NCBI GenBank assembly: GCA_007117065.1
Contig: SKHI01000015.1
Coordinates: 1 to 37,168 of the forward strand
Reading direction: 5' to 3'
DNA: 37,168 bases
DNA from: Candidatus Woesearchaeota archaeon
GTDB lineage: Archaea; Nanobdellota; Nanobdellia; Woesearchaeales; SKIA01
Part shown: positions 28,720 through 37,168 of the stretch, one piece after another
How the letters are laid out: each line of letters begins with the position of its first letter
How positions within the stretch are numbered: the stretch's first letter is position 1
Notes under the pieces: generated by a model
What the model was told of the DNA's origin: nothing
Database searches by the model: none
The model's input: only the letters and a program-made list of their open reading frames with translations
Position numbers and translations under genes: made by a program

Positions 28720-29631
28720 ATGAATGTAAAAATAGTATTAACAAAAAATCTTAACTTATATCAAGACCAAATCGAACGAATTAAGTCAATAGGGGAGGTT
28801 AAATTTTATCATGATGAATCAGCAAGTCCCGACGAATGGTTAGAAAGATGTAAAGGAGCAGACATTATTTGTTCAGGAGTGTTCGGGTTACGATCAGATA
28901 AAGTATATGAACTACGCGATGTTTTTTTATCACTGCCTTTTGTGGGTGTAGATTTCCTGGACAAAAAGAAATTAGCAGAAAGAAACATCATTGTCTCTAA
29001 CACACCGGGATGTAATAAAGAAGCAGTTACTGAATGGATCATCGGAATGATCCTTATGCGGTTTAGAAGATTAAACGAATTAACAAACACAACAAACCAA
29101 AACAGAAAAGAAGTCATACAAACAGGAGCAAGCCTCTACAACAAAAAAATAACAATTCTTGGAGTCGGAAACATTGGAAGATATTTAGGATCAATATGTG
29201 AATGTCTTGGAATGAAAGTAACATTTTTTAGACGTGAAGATGACTTACTCGCATCCGTTGAAAATGCAGATATTATTGTAAATTGTTTAGGTGTAAACGA
29301 AACAACAAATAAGTTATTAGATAAAACATTTTTTTCCTCACTAAAAAAAGGGTCTTTTTTTGCATCTATAGCCAGACATCAAACATACGACGTTCAAGCA
29401 CTCATAAACGCGCTTGATAAAGAAATCCTTATTGGAGCAGTAGACGATATGGCACATATAGACATAGGAGACGTTAATAATGATGATTACAAGGCATTAT
29501 TGACGCATCCAAAAATGTTTATCACACCACATATCGCATGGTCTGCTGACTCAGAAATTAGAAAATCAAATGATATAATGATTGATAATATCGAAGCATG
29601 GATTAACAAAAAACCAATAAATCTAATATAA
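28720..29631 (+). CDS. D-isomer-specific 2-hydroxyacid dehydrogenase
   Basis: NAD-binding ITILGVGNIGRYLGSICECLGMKV; TPHIAWSADSE. Confidence 0.92.
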   Translation: MNVKIVLTKNLNLYQDQIERIKSIGEVKFYHDESASPDEWLERCKGADIICSGVFGLRSDKVYELRDVFLSLPFVGVDFLDKKKLAERNIIVSNTPGCNKEAVTEWIIGMILMRFRRLNELTNTTNQNRKEVIQTGASLYNKKITILGVGNIGRYLGSICECLGMKVTFFRREDDLLASVENADIIVNCLGVNETTNKLLDKTFFSSLKKGSFFASIARHQTYDVQALINALDKEILIGAVDDMAHIDIGDVNNDDYKALLTHPKMFITPHIAWSADSEIRKSNDIMIDNIEAWINKKPINLI

Positions 29632-29642
29632 AAGAAATAAAC

Positions 29643-29715
29643 TGGGGCTATCCAGATTTGAACTGGAGTTCCATGGTCCCAAACCATGAGTGATACCAAG
29701 CTACACTATAGCCCC
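29643..29715 (-). tRNA. tRNA-Pro (anticodon UGG)
   Basis: Cloverleaf on minus: GGGGCTA/TAGCCCC acceptor, CATGG-TTTGGGA-CCATG anticodon arm, TCCAG-TTCAAAT-CTGGA T arm; discriminator A; CCA not encoded; no intron. Confidence 0.96.
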
Positions 29716-29751
29716 GAAATATTAGTGTGAAACAAGACTAGTTTATAAATA

Positions 29752-31296
29752 TTAATCTTCTATCTTCACAAACTTCTCAGCAAGTTCCGCAAACGCAGGA
29801 CGCGTAACAAGAACACCTACAGCAACACCGAGAATAGTAGTGATAGCGAAACCACGAACGAGACCCGCACCAGCCCACATAAGAGGAAGCATCGCTGCAC
29901 ATAAGGTGAAGAAAGCTGCAAAGATAATAAAAAATGCTCGCTTCATACGTTGCTTCCATGTACCGCCACGCGAACCACCATTCTTAATCTCATCAACAAT
30001 AATTATCTGATCATCAACACCAGTACCAATAGCAATAAGTAAACCAGCAATGGCAGCCAAGTCAAGATTCCAGCGAATAAGAGCGGCGATACCAAGAACA
30101 ATAACGATCTCAGACACCATAGCAATAATCATAGGAACACTAATACGCCAATCACGGTAGCGCACAGAAACAGTAATGACAATGGCAAGAAGGGCAAGGA
30201 AACCCACAAGGAGAATGTTGCGAATAAAGGATGCACCTAAAGCACCACTAATCGTGTCTGTCTTCACAACGTTTAAGTCAACCGGAAGACTTCCTGTGGC
30301 AAGAACAGTTTGTAGACGCTTCATCTGCTCCTGAGCAGCGCGCGCAGCAGCCTCTTGGGTAGAACCTGCGCCTGAACCACTTATCTGAATTTGTGTAGAG
30401 GCACGACCTTGCAAACCAGCACTAATTTGTAGACTGGTAATATTTTGTCCATCAAGGAATAAGTCAAGAGTTTCGCTTAAATAGGCGCCGTCAGGAGCTC
30501 TAATCACATCAAGAGGACGAGTGATGTCTGCGTGACGCTGAGCGGCCTCACTTGATAAGCTGATAACAAAAAAGAATCGACACACAAACGCGCCATCACC
30601 AGGAAAACAGCGCTCAATGCCGCTGTCACGAGCAGAAGTACCTACGTACGTAACGTCATTATCACCAGTAAAGACCAAATTATTGCCGATAAATGCTTCG
30701 AAACGACCCTGACTTGTAAGCAAGTCAACAATAGACTGTTCGCCAGTACCAGCGATTTCTACAAGAACAAATTGATTTCCTTCAAAATCACGTACATCAC
30801 GAACAGTAACATCACTTAAACCAAATACGTTGAGTCGTTCTTCTAAATTCGCAAGAAGTAAATCCATAACATCCTCAGATATCGGCTCTGCAGGCTCAAG
30901 TAACACTCTTGCACCACCTGTAAGATCAAGACCCTGGCGGATATTACTCGTGGCAGCAGGAGCTACGTGGATTCCTAAATCAGTTGTATTTCCTAAAGAC
31001 ACCGCATAGCTTTCTCTGTTTGTTCTCACCTGAACAAACGTATTTGGCTCAAGAGAGAGGAGCGCACGCTCAAAATCATCTATAGTAGAAATATCAGTCG
31101 TACCAATACGTAATATGCGCTCTCTTTGCACAGGTTGTGTCAGAGAGGACGGACCACGAATATCGGCTTGTGCTGCAGGACTGCCTACGTCAACAGCAGT
31201 TATTACAACTCCTTGCGCATTTGGTTGTGGACTAATAGCAACGATTGCCAAAACGAGTACGGCAAGCAAAATCCATGTTCGCACACCAATCCTCAT
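29752..31296 (-). CDS. secD: Protein-export membrane protein SecD
   Basis: GLDLTGGARVLLEP; multi-TM AIGTGVDDQIIIVDEI; paired with SecF. Confidence 0.96.
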   Translation of the reverse strand: MRIGVRTWILLAVLVLAIVAISPQPNAQGVVITAVDVGSPAAQADIRGPSSLTQPVQRERILRIGTTDISTIDDFERALLSLEPNTFVQVRTNRESYAVSLGNTTDLGIHVAPAATSNIRQGLDLTGGARVLLEPAEPISEDVMDLLLANLEERLNVFGLSDVTVRDVRDFEGNQFVLVEIAGTGEQSIVDLLTSQGRFEAFIGNNLVFTGDNDVTYVGTSARDSGIERCFPGDGAFVCRFFFVISLSSEAAQRHADITRPLDVIRAPDGAYLSETLDLFLDGQNITSLQISAGLQGRASTQIQISGSGAGSTQEAAARAAQEQMKRLQTVLATGSLPVDLNVVKTDTISGALGASFIRNILLVGFLALLAIVITVSVRYRDWRISVPMIIAMVSEIVIVLGIAALIRWNLDLAAIAGLLIAIGTGVDDQIIIVDEIKNGGSRGGTWKQRMKRAFFIIFAAFFTLCAAMLPLMWAGAGLVRGFAITTILGVAVGVLVTRPAFAELAEKFVKIED

Positions 31297-32315
31297 ACAG
31301 TATCCCCCTTACGTAAAACGTACCAGTAAAGAATTCCTGCGTTTTGCAACCAAGTAAAAATAATATCTCCCACCATGCCAATAAGTAAGATAAGCATTAT
31401 TTGACTAATAACTTCGCTTGTTGAGACAATAAAGGCAACAGTAACCGCGACAGTAGTCGTAACTTGCATGGTCAGACCAGTTTTGACGCCGCCAAGCAGG
31501 CGTTGGAACAATGGAGCAGACCCTTTACCTGTCTTTAATACGCGCGTAGAAACGAGAATGTCTGTATCTACACTATATCCAATAATCATAAGAAACGCTG
31601 CTACCCCAGCTGTTGAAAGACGAACCCCCATAAGGTTAATCACGGCAAGAGTGAATAGAATAGTACTTGCAGCAGCCAAGATTATCGCACCACTTGGAAC
31701 GCTTACTATAAGGTAGAACACTATGTGAGCAAGAACAACAGCAAACAACAACACAAGACCAGTAGTGCCCGAAAAAACGCCCGAGGTTACAAGAATAGTT
31801 GCGCTCAGAGCAATTACCCCAAGTAATACCTTAAGCCATTTACCTGAGCCAAAGTAAAGAAATACAACCCAACCCATCCACAGGAATGCCAGAAGAACAC
31901 CGAGAATAGTTTGATTAAAAAAAGATGCTCCAAGACTTGGACCAGTAGTTTCTAATGAAACGCTTGTAGCAGATAACTCCTGAACAAAATACGCCTCTAA
32001 AGCATGAGCGGCTTCTTGCTCCCCTCCTAGGAGGTTAGCGGCTTCGACAACATATGTAGGAATAGAGCCAGAAAGGGTTCGAACCGCAAAATCACCATCG
32101 GGAAACGCTTCAAGAAGAGCTGTTGAGAGAACGTCTCGACCAACTGGAGCGTCCAGAGTTATTGTGGCAGACACGCCACCAGATAAACTAACACCCTTAC
32201 GCACAAAACTGCCTGTATCATGAATCGTATAGGCAATAACACCAATTGAGAGAATCATAAGAAGAAGAGGTATGAGAAATAGTTTCTTATAGTGTTGATG
32301 ATACCAACTCTGCAT
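31293..32315 (-). CDS. secF: Protein-export membrane protein SecF
   Basis: GVSLSGGVSATITL; MIIGYSVDTDILVSTRVLK. Confidence 0.96.
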   Translation of the reverse strand: MQSWYHQHYKKLFLIPLLLMILSIGVIAYTIHDTGSFVRKGVSLSGGVSATITLDAPVGRDVLSTALLEAFPDGDFAVRTLSGSIPTYVVEAANLLGGEQEAAHALEAYFVQELSATSVSLETTGPSLGASFFNQTILGVLLAFLWMGWVVFLYFGSGKWLKVLLGVIALSATILVTSGVFSGTTGLVLLFAVVLAHIVFYLIVSVPSGAIILAAASTILFTLAVINLMGVRLSTAGVAAFLMIIGYSVDTDILVSTRVLKTGKGSAPLFQRLLGGVKTGLTMQVTTTVAVTVAFIVSTSEVISQIMLILLIGMVGDIIFTWLQNAGILYWYVLRKGDTV

Positions 32316-32380
32316 AAAAAAGCAAAATAACGCATACTATATAAACATTCACATCCTCTATTGTTCTGAGGTGTAAAAAA

Positions 32381-32602
32381 ATGAATCATTTTGTGTCAAG
32401 GACGCTTCCTACAAGCTTTATGGTGATGAGCCTTATTGGATTCTTATTTAGCATGCTTATCGTGACACGATGGGATGCCACGTGGGGATTTACGCTGAGT
32501 CTTGTATTTATGATTTGGCTCGTTGCAGCAATATACAACTTCACACACGGGCCAGATGAAGAAATGCTTGATATCCATAATAGCAAAAAATATCTCCGTT
32601 AG
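32381..32602 (+). CDS. Small two-TM membrane protein
   Basis: 73 aa; TATA-like actatataaac at ~32336-32346. Confidence 0.6.
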   Translation: MNHFVSRTLPTSFMVMSLIGFLFSMLIVTRWDATWGFTLSLVFMIWLVAAIYNFTHGPDEEMLDIHNSKKYLR

Positions 32603-32898
32603 GAAAAACGCTCATCGAATATTTTTTTTGCGTATTCTTCCTTGTAGTATACAACGTGACTTGTGCGTTTTTCAAAGAAAGCAATAGCAAGTTGCACCAC
32701 ATTGGTCTGATATTCTTTCAGCTTTCGCTCCCTCACAAGAGCATACGCATCATCGAGACACTCGCGCATCAAAGAAATATGGTCTGCGCGAGCAGTAGAC
32801 TCGATACGCTCTTCTTCAGACTCGCTCAGAGCTACCTCAACCCACTGTGGATACGGACTTGTTGGTTGATTCTTCGGAAAGCGCTTACTAAAAGACAT
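32599..32898 (-). CDS. Conserved hypothetical protein
   Basis: 99 aa, convergent 4-bp overlap with preceding ORF. Confidence 0.6.
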   Translation of the reverse strand: MSFSKRFPKNQPTSPYPQWVEVALSESEEERIESTARADHISLMRECLDDAYALVRERKLKEYQTNVVQLAIAFFEKRTSHVVYYKEEYAKKIFDERFS

Positions 32899-32928
32899 AC
32901 ACGCAATACGTAATACTCCTATTTATAC

Positions 32929-33585
32929 TTACCACTTCCACCATGAAGAACGTTTTTGTTCGCGTAAACGCTGAATATACGCAGACAACTGTTCTTCAGC
33001 ACGAGGAAGAAGAAATTTCTTTTCGTCTTCGCGAAACGCCCGCGTATGATGGCGCGTACGACCAGACGAAGTGCACGTAAATTTATGTTTTTTATGCAAT
33101 AACTCATGATACAATACATAATCCAAGAGAGGACCTGCTTCTTTTAGAGCAGTACTAATACTTACTGTATCAGACGCATACTCATAATGACCTAGTTTCG
33201 TTAAGGAATAAGAACCCCAAACAAGATTTGGCTGAGACAATAATCCAGAAAAGTACTGCTCGTTTAGCACCGCAAAACGCGCACTGAGTAAAGAATCACT
33301 TGCGGTACGCGGAGCATATTCGCTTAAGTTTTGCAAAAAAAATGTATACAGTTGGGTTGAAGGCGTAGTGAGCTGCAACTTATGAAAACGAATAAGGAGC
33401 TGTTGAATTACACCCTTACGAATGGACACATCAACATCCTTCCACAAGTAGCTCAGAGAAAAGACATACGTATTCTTTGTGACACGCATGTTCGCATTAT
33501 ACCCTTTAAACCGCTGAGAATAGGAGACAGAAGCAGGATAATTTGGAAGAGACAATTCTATAAAACACTCTTGCAACCAATCCAT
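32929..33585 (-). CDS. SprT-like zinc metalloprotease
   Basis: LLDYVLYHELLHKKHKF (HExxH) ... HHTRAF (third His); start MDWLQECFIELSLPNYP at 33585; the upstream part of the 359-aa track ORF overlaps the Nudix gene and is likely non-coding. Confidence 0.8.
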   Translation of the reverse strand: MDWLQECFIELSLPNYPASVSYSQRFKGYNANMRVTKNTYVFSLSYLWKDVDVSIRKGVIQQLLIRFHKLQLTTPSTQLYTFFLQNLSEYAPRTASDSLLSARFAVLNEQYFSGLLSQPNLVWGSYSLTKLGHYEYASDTVSISTALKEAGPLLDYVLYHELLHKKHKFTCTSSGRTRHHTRAFREDEKKFLLPRAEEQLSAYIQRLREQKRSSWWKW

Positions 33586-33666
33586 AAGATATGCAAAAAA
33601 AAGAATGGTATTTAAGAATATTCGCTTCAGTAACCTTAATAAAAAAATACCTTCATAAATACACCC

Positions 33667-34215
33667 ATGATACCCAAAAACGCTCGTATAGCCTATCAAG
33701 GAGACATTTTTCGCGTGTACGAATGGGAGCAAAAACTCTTTGATGGAAAAATAAAAACATTCGAGGCAGTAAAACCAAAGGAGAGCGTACAAGTATTTGT
33801 CATAGAAGGAGATGAACTTATCTATGTACAAGAACAGCAACCACACATAAAGCCCTACCTTGGCCTTGCAGGGGGCCTCTGCGCAGATTGGGATGAAGAC
33901 CCCCTCGTTGCCGCACAAAGAGAGGTGGTAGAGGAGCTGGGAATAACAGGCAGTTTTAGAAAAGTATTTAGTCTTAAGAGGGATGGAAAACTGTACCTTG
34001 CAACACATTACTACGTATGCAATGTAGAGAAATACACAAATACATCACTTGACCCAGGAGGAGAAAAAATTAGTGCGCAACGAATACGCCTTACAGACAT
34101 GCTTACACTCATGAGAAAAAAAGAATTTCGTAACCAGGATGTACGACACTATGTTGAAGATATACAGAGAGAAGGAAGATTTGAAGAATTCCTGACAACA
34201 CTTAAAAAAGAATAA
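33667..34215 (+). CDS. Nudix hydrolase (ADP-ribose pyrophosphatase-like)
   Basis: GGLCADWDEDPLVAAQREVVEELGITG. Confidence 0.92.
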   Translation: MIPKNARIAYQGDIFRVYEWEQKLFDGKIKTFEAVKPKESVQVFVIEGDELIYVQEQQPHIKPYLGLAGGLCADWDEDPLVAAQREVVEELGITGSFRKVFSLKRDGKLYLATHYYVCNVEKYTNTSLDPGGEKISAQRIRLTDMLTLMRKKEFRNQDVRHYVEDIQREGRFEEFLTTLKKE

Positions 34216-34230
34216 CACATTCCTCTTTAT

Positions 34231-35358
34231 ATGAACTATAACGAAGAATCATTACGGCTGCACGAAGAAAAACAAGGAAAAATAACACTCGCACTCACAG
34301 TACCCATACACACAAAACAAGATCTCTCAATAGCATACACTCCAGGAATAGCAGCAGTCTCAAAACACGTAGCACAACACCCAGAAGCACTACGCACCCA
34401 CACCTTTGTAGGAAGAAGCGTAGGAGTAATCAGTAATGGAACAGCCGTACTGGGACTTGGAAACATCGGAGCAGCAGGAGCATATCCTGTAATGGAAGGA
34501 AAAGCAGCATTGTTTAAACGATTTGGTAACGTAGATGCACTTCCCGTCGTACTTGAAGAAACAGACCCAGAAAAACTTGTTGAGCTAATCGAAGCTCTCG
34601 CAATAAACTACTCAGGAATAAACCTTGAAGATATCCGCGCTCCCGACTGCTTTTACATAGAAGAAGAACTCAAGAAAAAACTCTCCATACCAGTTTTTCA
34701 TGACGACCAACACGGAACAGCAGTAGTCGTAAGTGCTGCACTCAAAAACAGCCTCAGATTACTGGGTAAACAACTCTCAGAAATAAAGATCGTACTGAGC
34801 GGAGCAGGTAGTGCAGGAATAGCAATAGCAAAATTGTTGCGAGCACAAGGAGCAAAGAAACTGTACGTACTCGACAGCAAAGGACTCATAACCCAAAAAA
34901 GAGAAGTGAACACGTACAAAAAAGCATTTGCAGTAGATGAACCCGCACAAACACTCCAAGAAGTAATCGTAGGAGCAGACGTGTTTATTGGCGTATCCCA
35001 ACCACACATCCTACGTAAAGAAGACGTAGAAAAGATGAAAGAACCCATCATCTTTGCACTCAGTAACCCCGTAGCAGAAATAGAACCAGAAGAGGCACGA
35101 GCAGGAGGAGCAAAAATAATTGCTACAGGCCGTAGCGACCACCCAAACCAGATAAACAACCTCCTCGTATTCCCAGGACTTTTCAGAGGACTGCTTGATG
35201 CAAACATAACAGATATTAGCCAAGAACTCCTTATAGAAATAGCAGACGCACTAGCAAACTACCAGGAAGCAAATGCAGAAGCAATTATTCCCTCAGCACT
35301 CGATGAAAAAGTCCATGAAGTAGTAGCGCAAACAGTGCGCGAATACCAGAGTAAGTAA
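34231..35358 (+). CDS. NAD(P)-dependent malic enzyme
   Basis: YTPGIAAVS, GLGNIGAAGAYPVMEGKAALFKRFGNVDALP, FHDDQHGTAVVVSAALKN, LSGAGSAGIAIAKLL. Confidence 0.97.
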   Translation: MNYNEESLRLHEEKQGKITLALTVPIHTKQDLSIAYTPGIAAVSKHVAQHPEALRTHTFVGRSVGVISNGTAVLGLGNIGAAGAYPVMEGKAALFKRFGNVDALPVVLEETDPEKLVELIEALAINYSGINLEDIRAPDCFYIEEELKKKLSIPVFHDDQHGTAVVVSAALKNSLRLLGKQLSEIKIVLSGAGSAGIAIAKLLRAQGAKKLYVLDSKGLITQKREVNTYKKAFAVDEPAQTLQEVIVGADVFIGVSQPHILRKEDVEKMKEPIIFALSNPVAEIEPEEARAGGAKIIATGRSDHPNQINNLLVFPGLFRGLLDANITDISQELLIEIADALANYQEANAEAIIPSALDEKVHEVVAQTVREYQSK

Positions 35359-36128
35359 TGAGCGAGAAACTCTATGAAGAAATACTATCATTAATAGAGG
35401 AAAAACTTACTTCAACAAGGCTACTTCCCAGCGGAAGCAAACGAACAAACGTATTACTTAACGAAAAATATGTTTTGCGAAAAACAAATACTGCAGAAAA
35501 AGAATTCTTAATGCGCACAAAAGGATTTTTCGGGCCAAACGTATATACGCATAAAAATGAATACATACTTGAAGAATACATTTCTGGAGCACACCCAAAA
35601 AATTATTTGCAAATAGAAGAAGAGCTTGCAATATTTTTTTCTCAACTACACGCTCAAGAATATGACAAAAAACAATTTACTCTTACTTTTAGAGAACAAG
35701 AAGAAATACTTCCTTTGATTAAACAAGTAAAAAAGCTCTTTAAGACACTACCTGAACAACCCCTTGTGTATACGCATAACGATGTTTCGTTAACAAACAT
35801 TATGTGTGAGCAAGAAAAAATACGTCTTATTGACTGGGAACATGTACGACTCGCGCCTAAAGAATACGAACTTGCAGGAATACAATACAAATATTACTTT
35901 GCAAAAAAAGAATTTTCTTCGTTCATAGAACAGTACGCATTAACCGTAGATGAAGAAACACTAGAAAAACTCTTTTTTATCAAACGAGTAGAACAACTCA
36001 GCAACCTCATAGACAGAAAAGAAAAAATACTTCTCGGAAACATAGACCCTTCTCTACGCTTTACAAACATACAGCCAATAGAACAAAGGATTAAACAAGA
36101 AAAAGAAAAGTTATTTTCTCTGATATAA
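35358..36128 (+). CDS. Aminoglycoside/choline-phosphotransferase-like kinase
   Basis: YTHNDVSLTNIMCEQEKIRLIDWEHVRLAPKEYELAG (HxDxxxxN...DWE); ATG overlaps malic enzyme stop. Confidence 0.8.
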   Translation: MSEKLYEEILSLIEEKLTSTRLLPSGSKRTNVLLNEKYVLRKTNTAEKEFLMRTKGFFGPNVYTHKNEYILEEYISGAHPKNYLQIEEELAIFFSQLHAQEYDKKQFTLTFREQEEILPLIKQVKKLFKTLPEQPLVYTHNDVSLTNIMCEQEKIRLIDWEHVRLAPKEYELAGIQYKYYFAKKEFSSFIEQYALTVDEETLEKLFFIKRVEQLSNLIDRKEKILLGNIDPSLRFTNIQPIEQRIKQEKEKLFSLI

Positions 36129-36132
36129 CTGA

Positions 36133-36757
36133 GAAACAAACCTTCCCAACTCCACAGTGCACAGAGACGTAAATAGTCTGATAGAAAAAGGAATTATTAA
36201 CTACATACTCGAAGGAAAGAGACGCGTACACCAAGCAACAGATCCAGAATATTTTATGGAATAGATAGAGGAAAAAAAGAGACAATTCAAACGCATCCTG
36301 CCAGAACTGAAACAGAAACAACAACGAGAACAAAAAAAAAGAGGTTGCGACCGTATACAAAGGAATACGCGGATTAAAAGAAGCATATCACCAGATGATA
36401 CAAGACCCAAAACAAGAATACAACACTTTTGGAGGATGCCCAATAACCGTAGAAATACTTGGATGTACCTGGTGGCAGAATTTCCACAATAAATGAGTAA
36501 CAAAAAAAATGGTTTCCAGACAAGTGTTTGATGAGAGTGTTCGAGAAGAAGGAGACATACTTGCAGATAACGCATACACAAACGTTCGCTACCTCAGTAA
36601 AGAATTCGCACAATTTCAAGAAACAATTATTACAGGTACAAAGATAATGATAGCAGTGTATTCAGACAACCCATACGCGTTTGTCATACAAGACAAACTT
36701 GTCGCACAGAGCTACAAGAAATACTTTGAATTGCTTTGGAGTGTCGGAAAGCCCTAA
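36133..36757 (+). pseudogene. Decayed TrmB-family transcriptional regulator
   Basis: Three-frame reconstruction: ETNLPNSTVHRDVNSLIEKGIINYILEGKRRVHQATDPEYFME* (TAG 36262-36264) / frameshift at A-run ~36331-36340 / VATVYKGIRGLKEAYHQMIQDPKQEYNTFGGCPITVEILGCTWWQNFHNK* (TGA 36494-36496) / MVSRQVFDESVREEGDILADNAYTNVRYLSKEFAQFQETIITGTKIMIAVYSDNPYAFVIQDKLVAQSYKKYFELLWSVGKP. HTH plus C-terminal TrmB effector domain pattern. Confidence 0.82.
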
Positions 36758-37168
36758 AATTCTACTGCGTAGCGAAGAATGGCGGCAACACCACCCATTT
36801 TTTCAAGTTGATTTCCCTCGCGCGTCTCGCCACTAATAAGCTGCGTTTCAGAACCCATGCTTTCAGCAGCAACCTCCAACTCAGCAATTAACGCGTCATC
36901 AAGTGATTCGCTTAGTAATAACACATCCACTGCTCCAAGCTCAATGAGACGACGAATATCTGCTAATCCATAGCCGGCAAGACCAGTATCCTTTGAAAGT
37001 TCATGAAAGAAGCGTTGCATAATAACCTTCTCACCCATAACATCTTCTTCGGAAAGAGTGTCCTGACAGCGCTCAAGAAGCTCCTGTAAGCCAAACTCTC
37101 CTGTGTACGAAAGATCTTTAATAGCAATCATCTTATCTTTTAATTCTTGGGTGAGCTGACCTTGTTCA
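36754..37168 (-). CDS. prf1: Peptide chain release factor aRF1, C-terminal part; truncated by window edge
   Basis: MQRFFHELSKDTGLAGYGLADIRRLIELGAVDVLLLSESL; frame continues upstream as EQGQLTQELKDK to the window end. Confidence 0.93.
   Translation of the reverse strand, partial: EQGQLTQELKDKMIAIKDLSYTGEFGLQELLERCQDTLSEEDVMGEKVIMQRFFHELSKDTGLAGYGLADIRRLIELGAVDVLLLSESLDDALIAELEVAAESMGSETQLISGETREGNQLEKMGGVAAILRYAVEF

Noticed and set aside
32929-34008. Full 359-aa track ORF as one protein
   Set aside because: Residues upstream of MDWLQ (33585) are antisense to the Nudix gene; only the SprT-like C-terminal part is supported.
1-37168. CRISPR array, toxin-antitoxin, transposon or prophage
   Set aside because: No regular direct-repeat arrays, Cas, transposase/integrase or phage structural genes seen on either strand.

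Overview
This window is a compact, gene-dense archaeal chromosome segment. Gene content points to a DPANN / Woesearchaeota-Nanoarchaeota-like lineage: aIF5B, aRF1, L37Ae-RpoP-Pcc1-prefoldin beta cluster, SecD/SecF, XPD/Rad3 helicase and an ATP-dependent DNA ligase. No CRISPR array, transposase, integrase or phage module is visible. From left to right it encodes: a partial secreted subtilase; a divergently arranged heat-shock locus (HTH regulator / Hsp20-like, acidic 48-aa ORF, GrpE, DnaK, DnaJ); a repeat-containing lipoprotein; a HIT protein; an intergenic region with dense RNA-like helices; an XPD-like helicase, nitroreductase and LemA/DUF3137-like pair; DNA ligase; an AAA ATPase plus coiled-coil pair; aIF5B; a RelA/SpoT-like HD protein; PUA and HAD proteins; an MscS-like protein; a translation/transcription/KEOPS cluster; a DEAD-box helicase plus cold-shock protein; a dehydrogenase; tRNA-Pro(UGG); SecDF; a SprT-like metalloprotease; Nudix; malic enzyme; a kinase-like protein; a decayed TrmB-family regulator; and the C-terminal part of aRF1. 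Most notable are (i) the unassigned structured RNA candidate at ~9971-10345, (ii) the AAA ATPase/coiled-coil module, (iii) the SpoT-like HD protein, (iv) paired operator-like sites in the heat-shock promoter, and (v) the TrmB pseudogene. All family calls are by eye from motifs; no database search was run.
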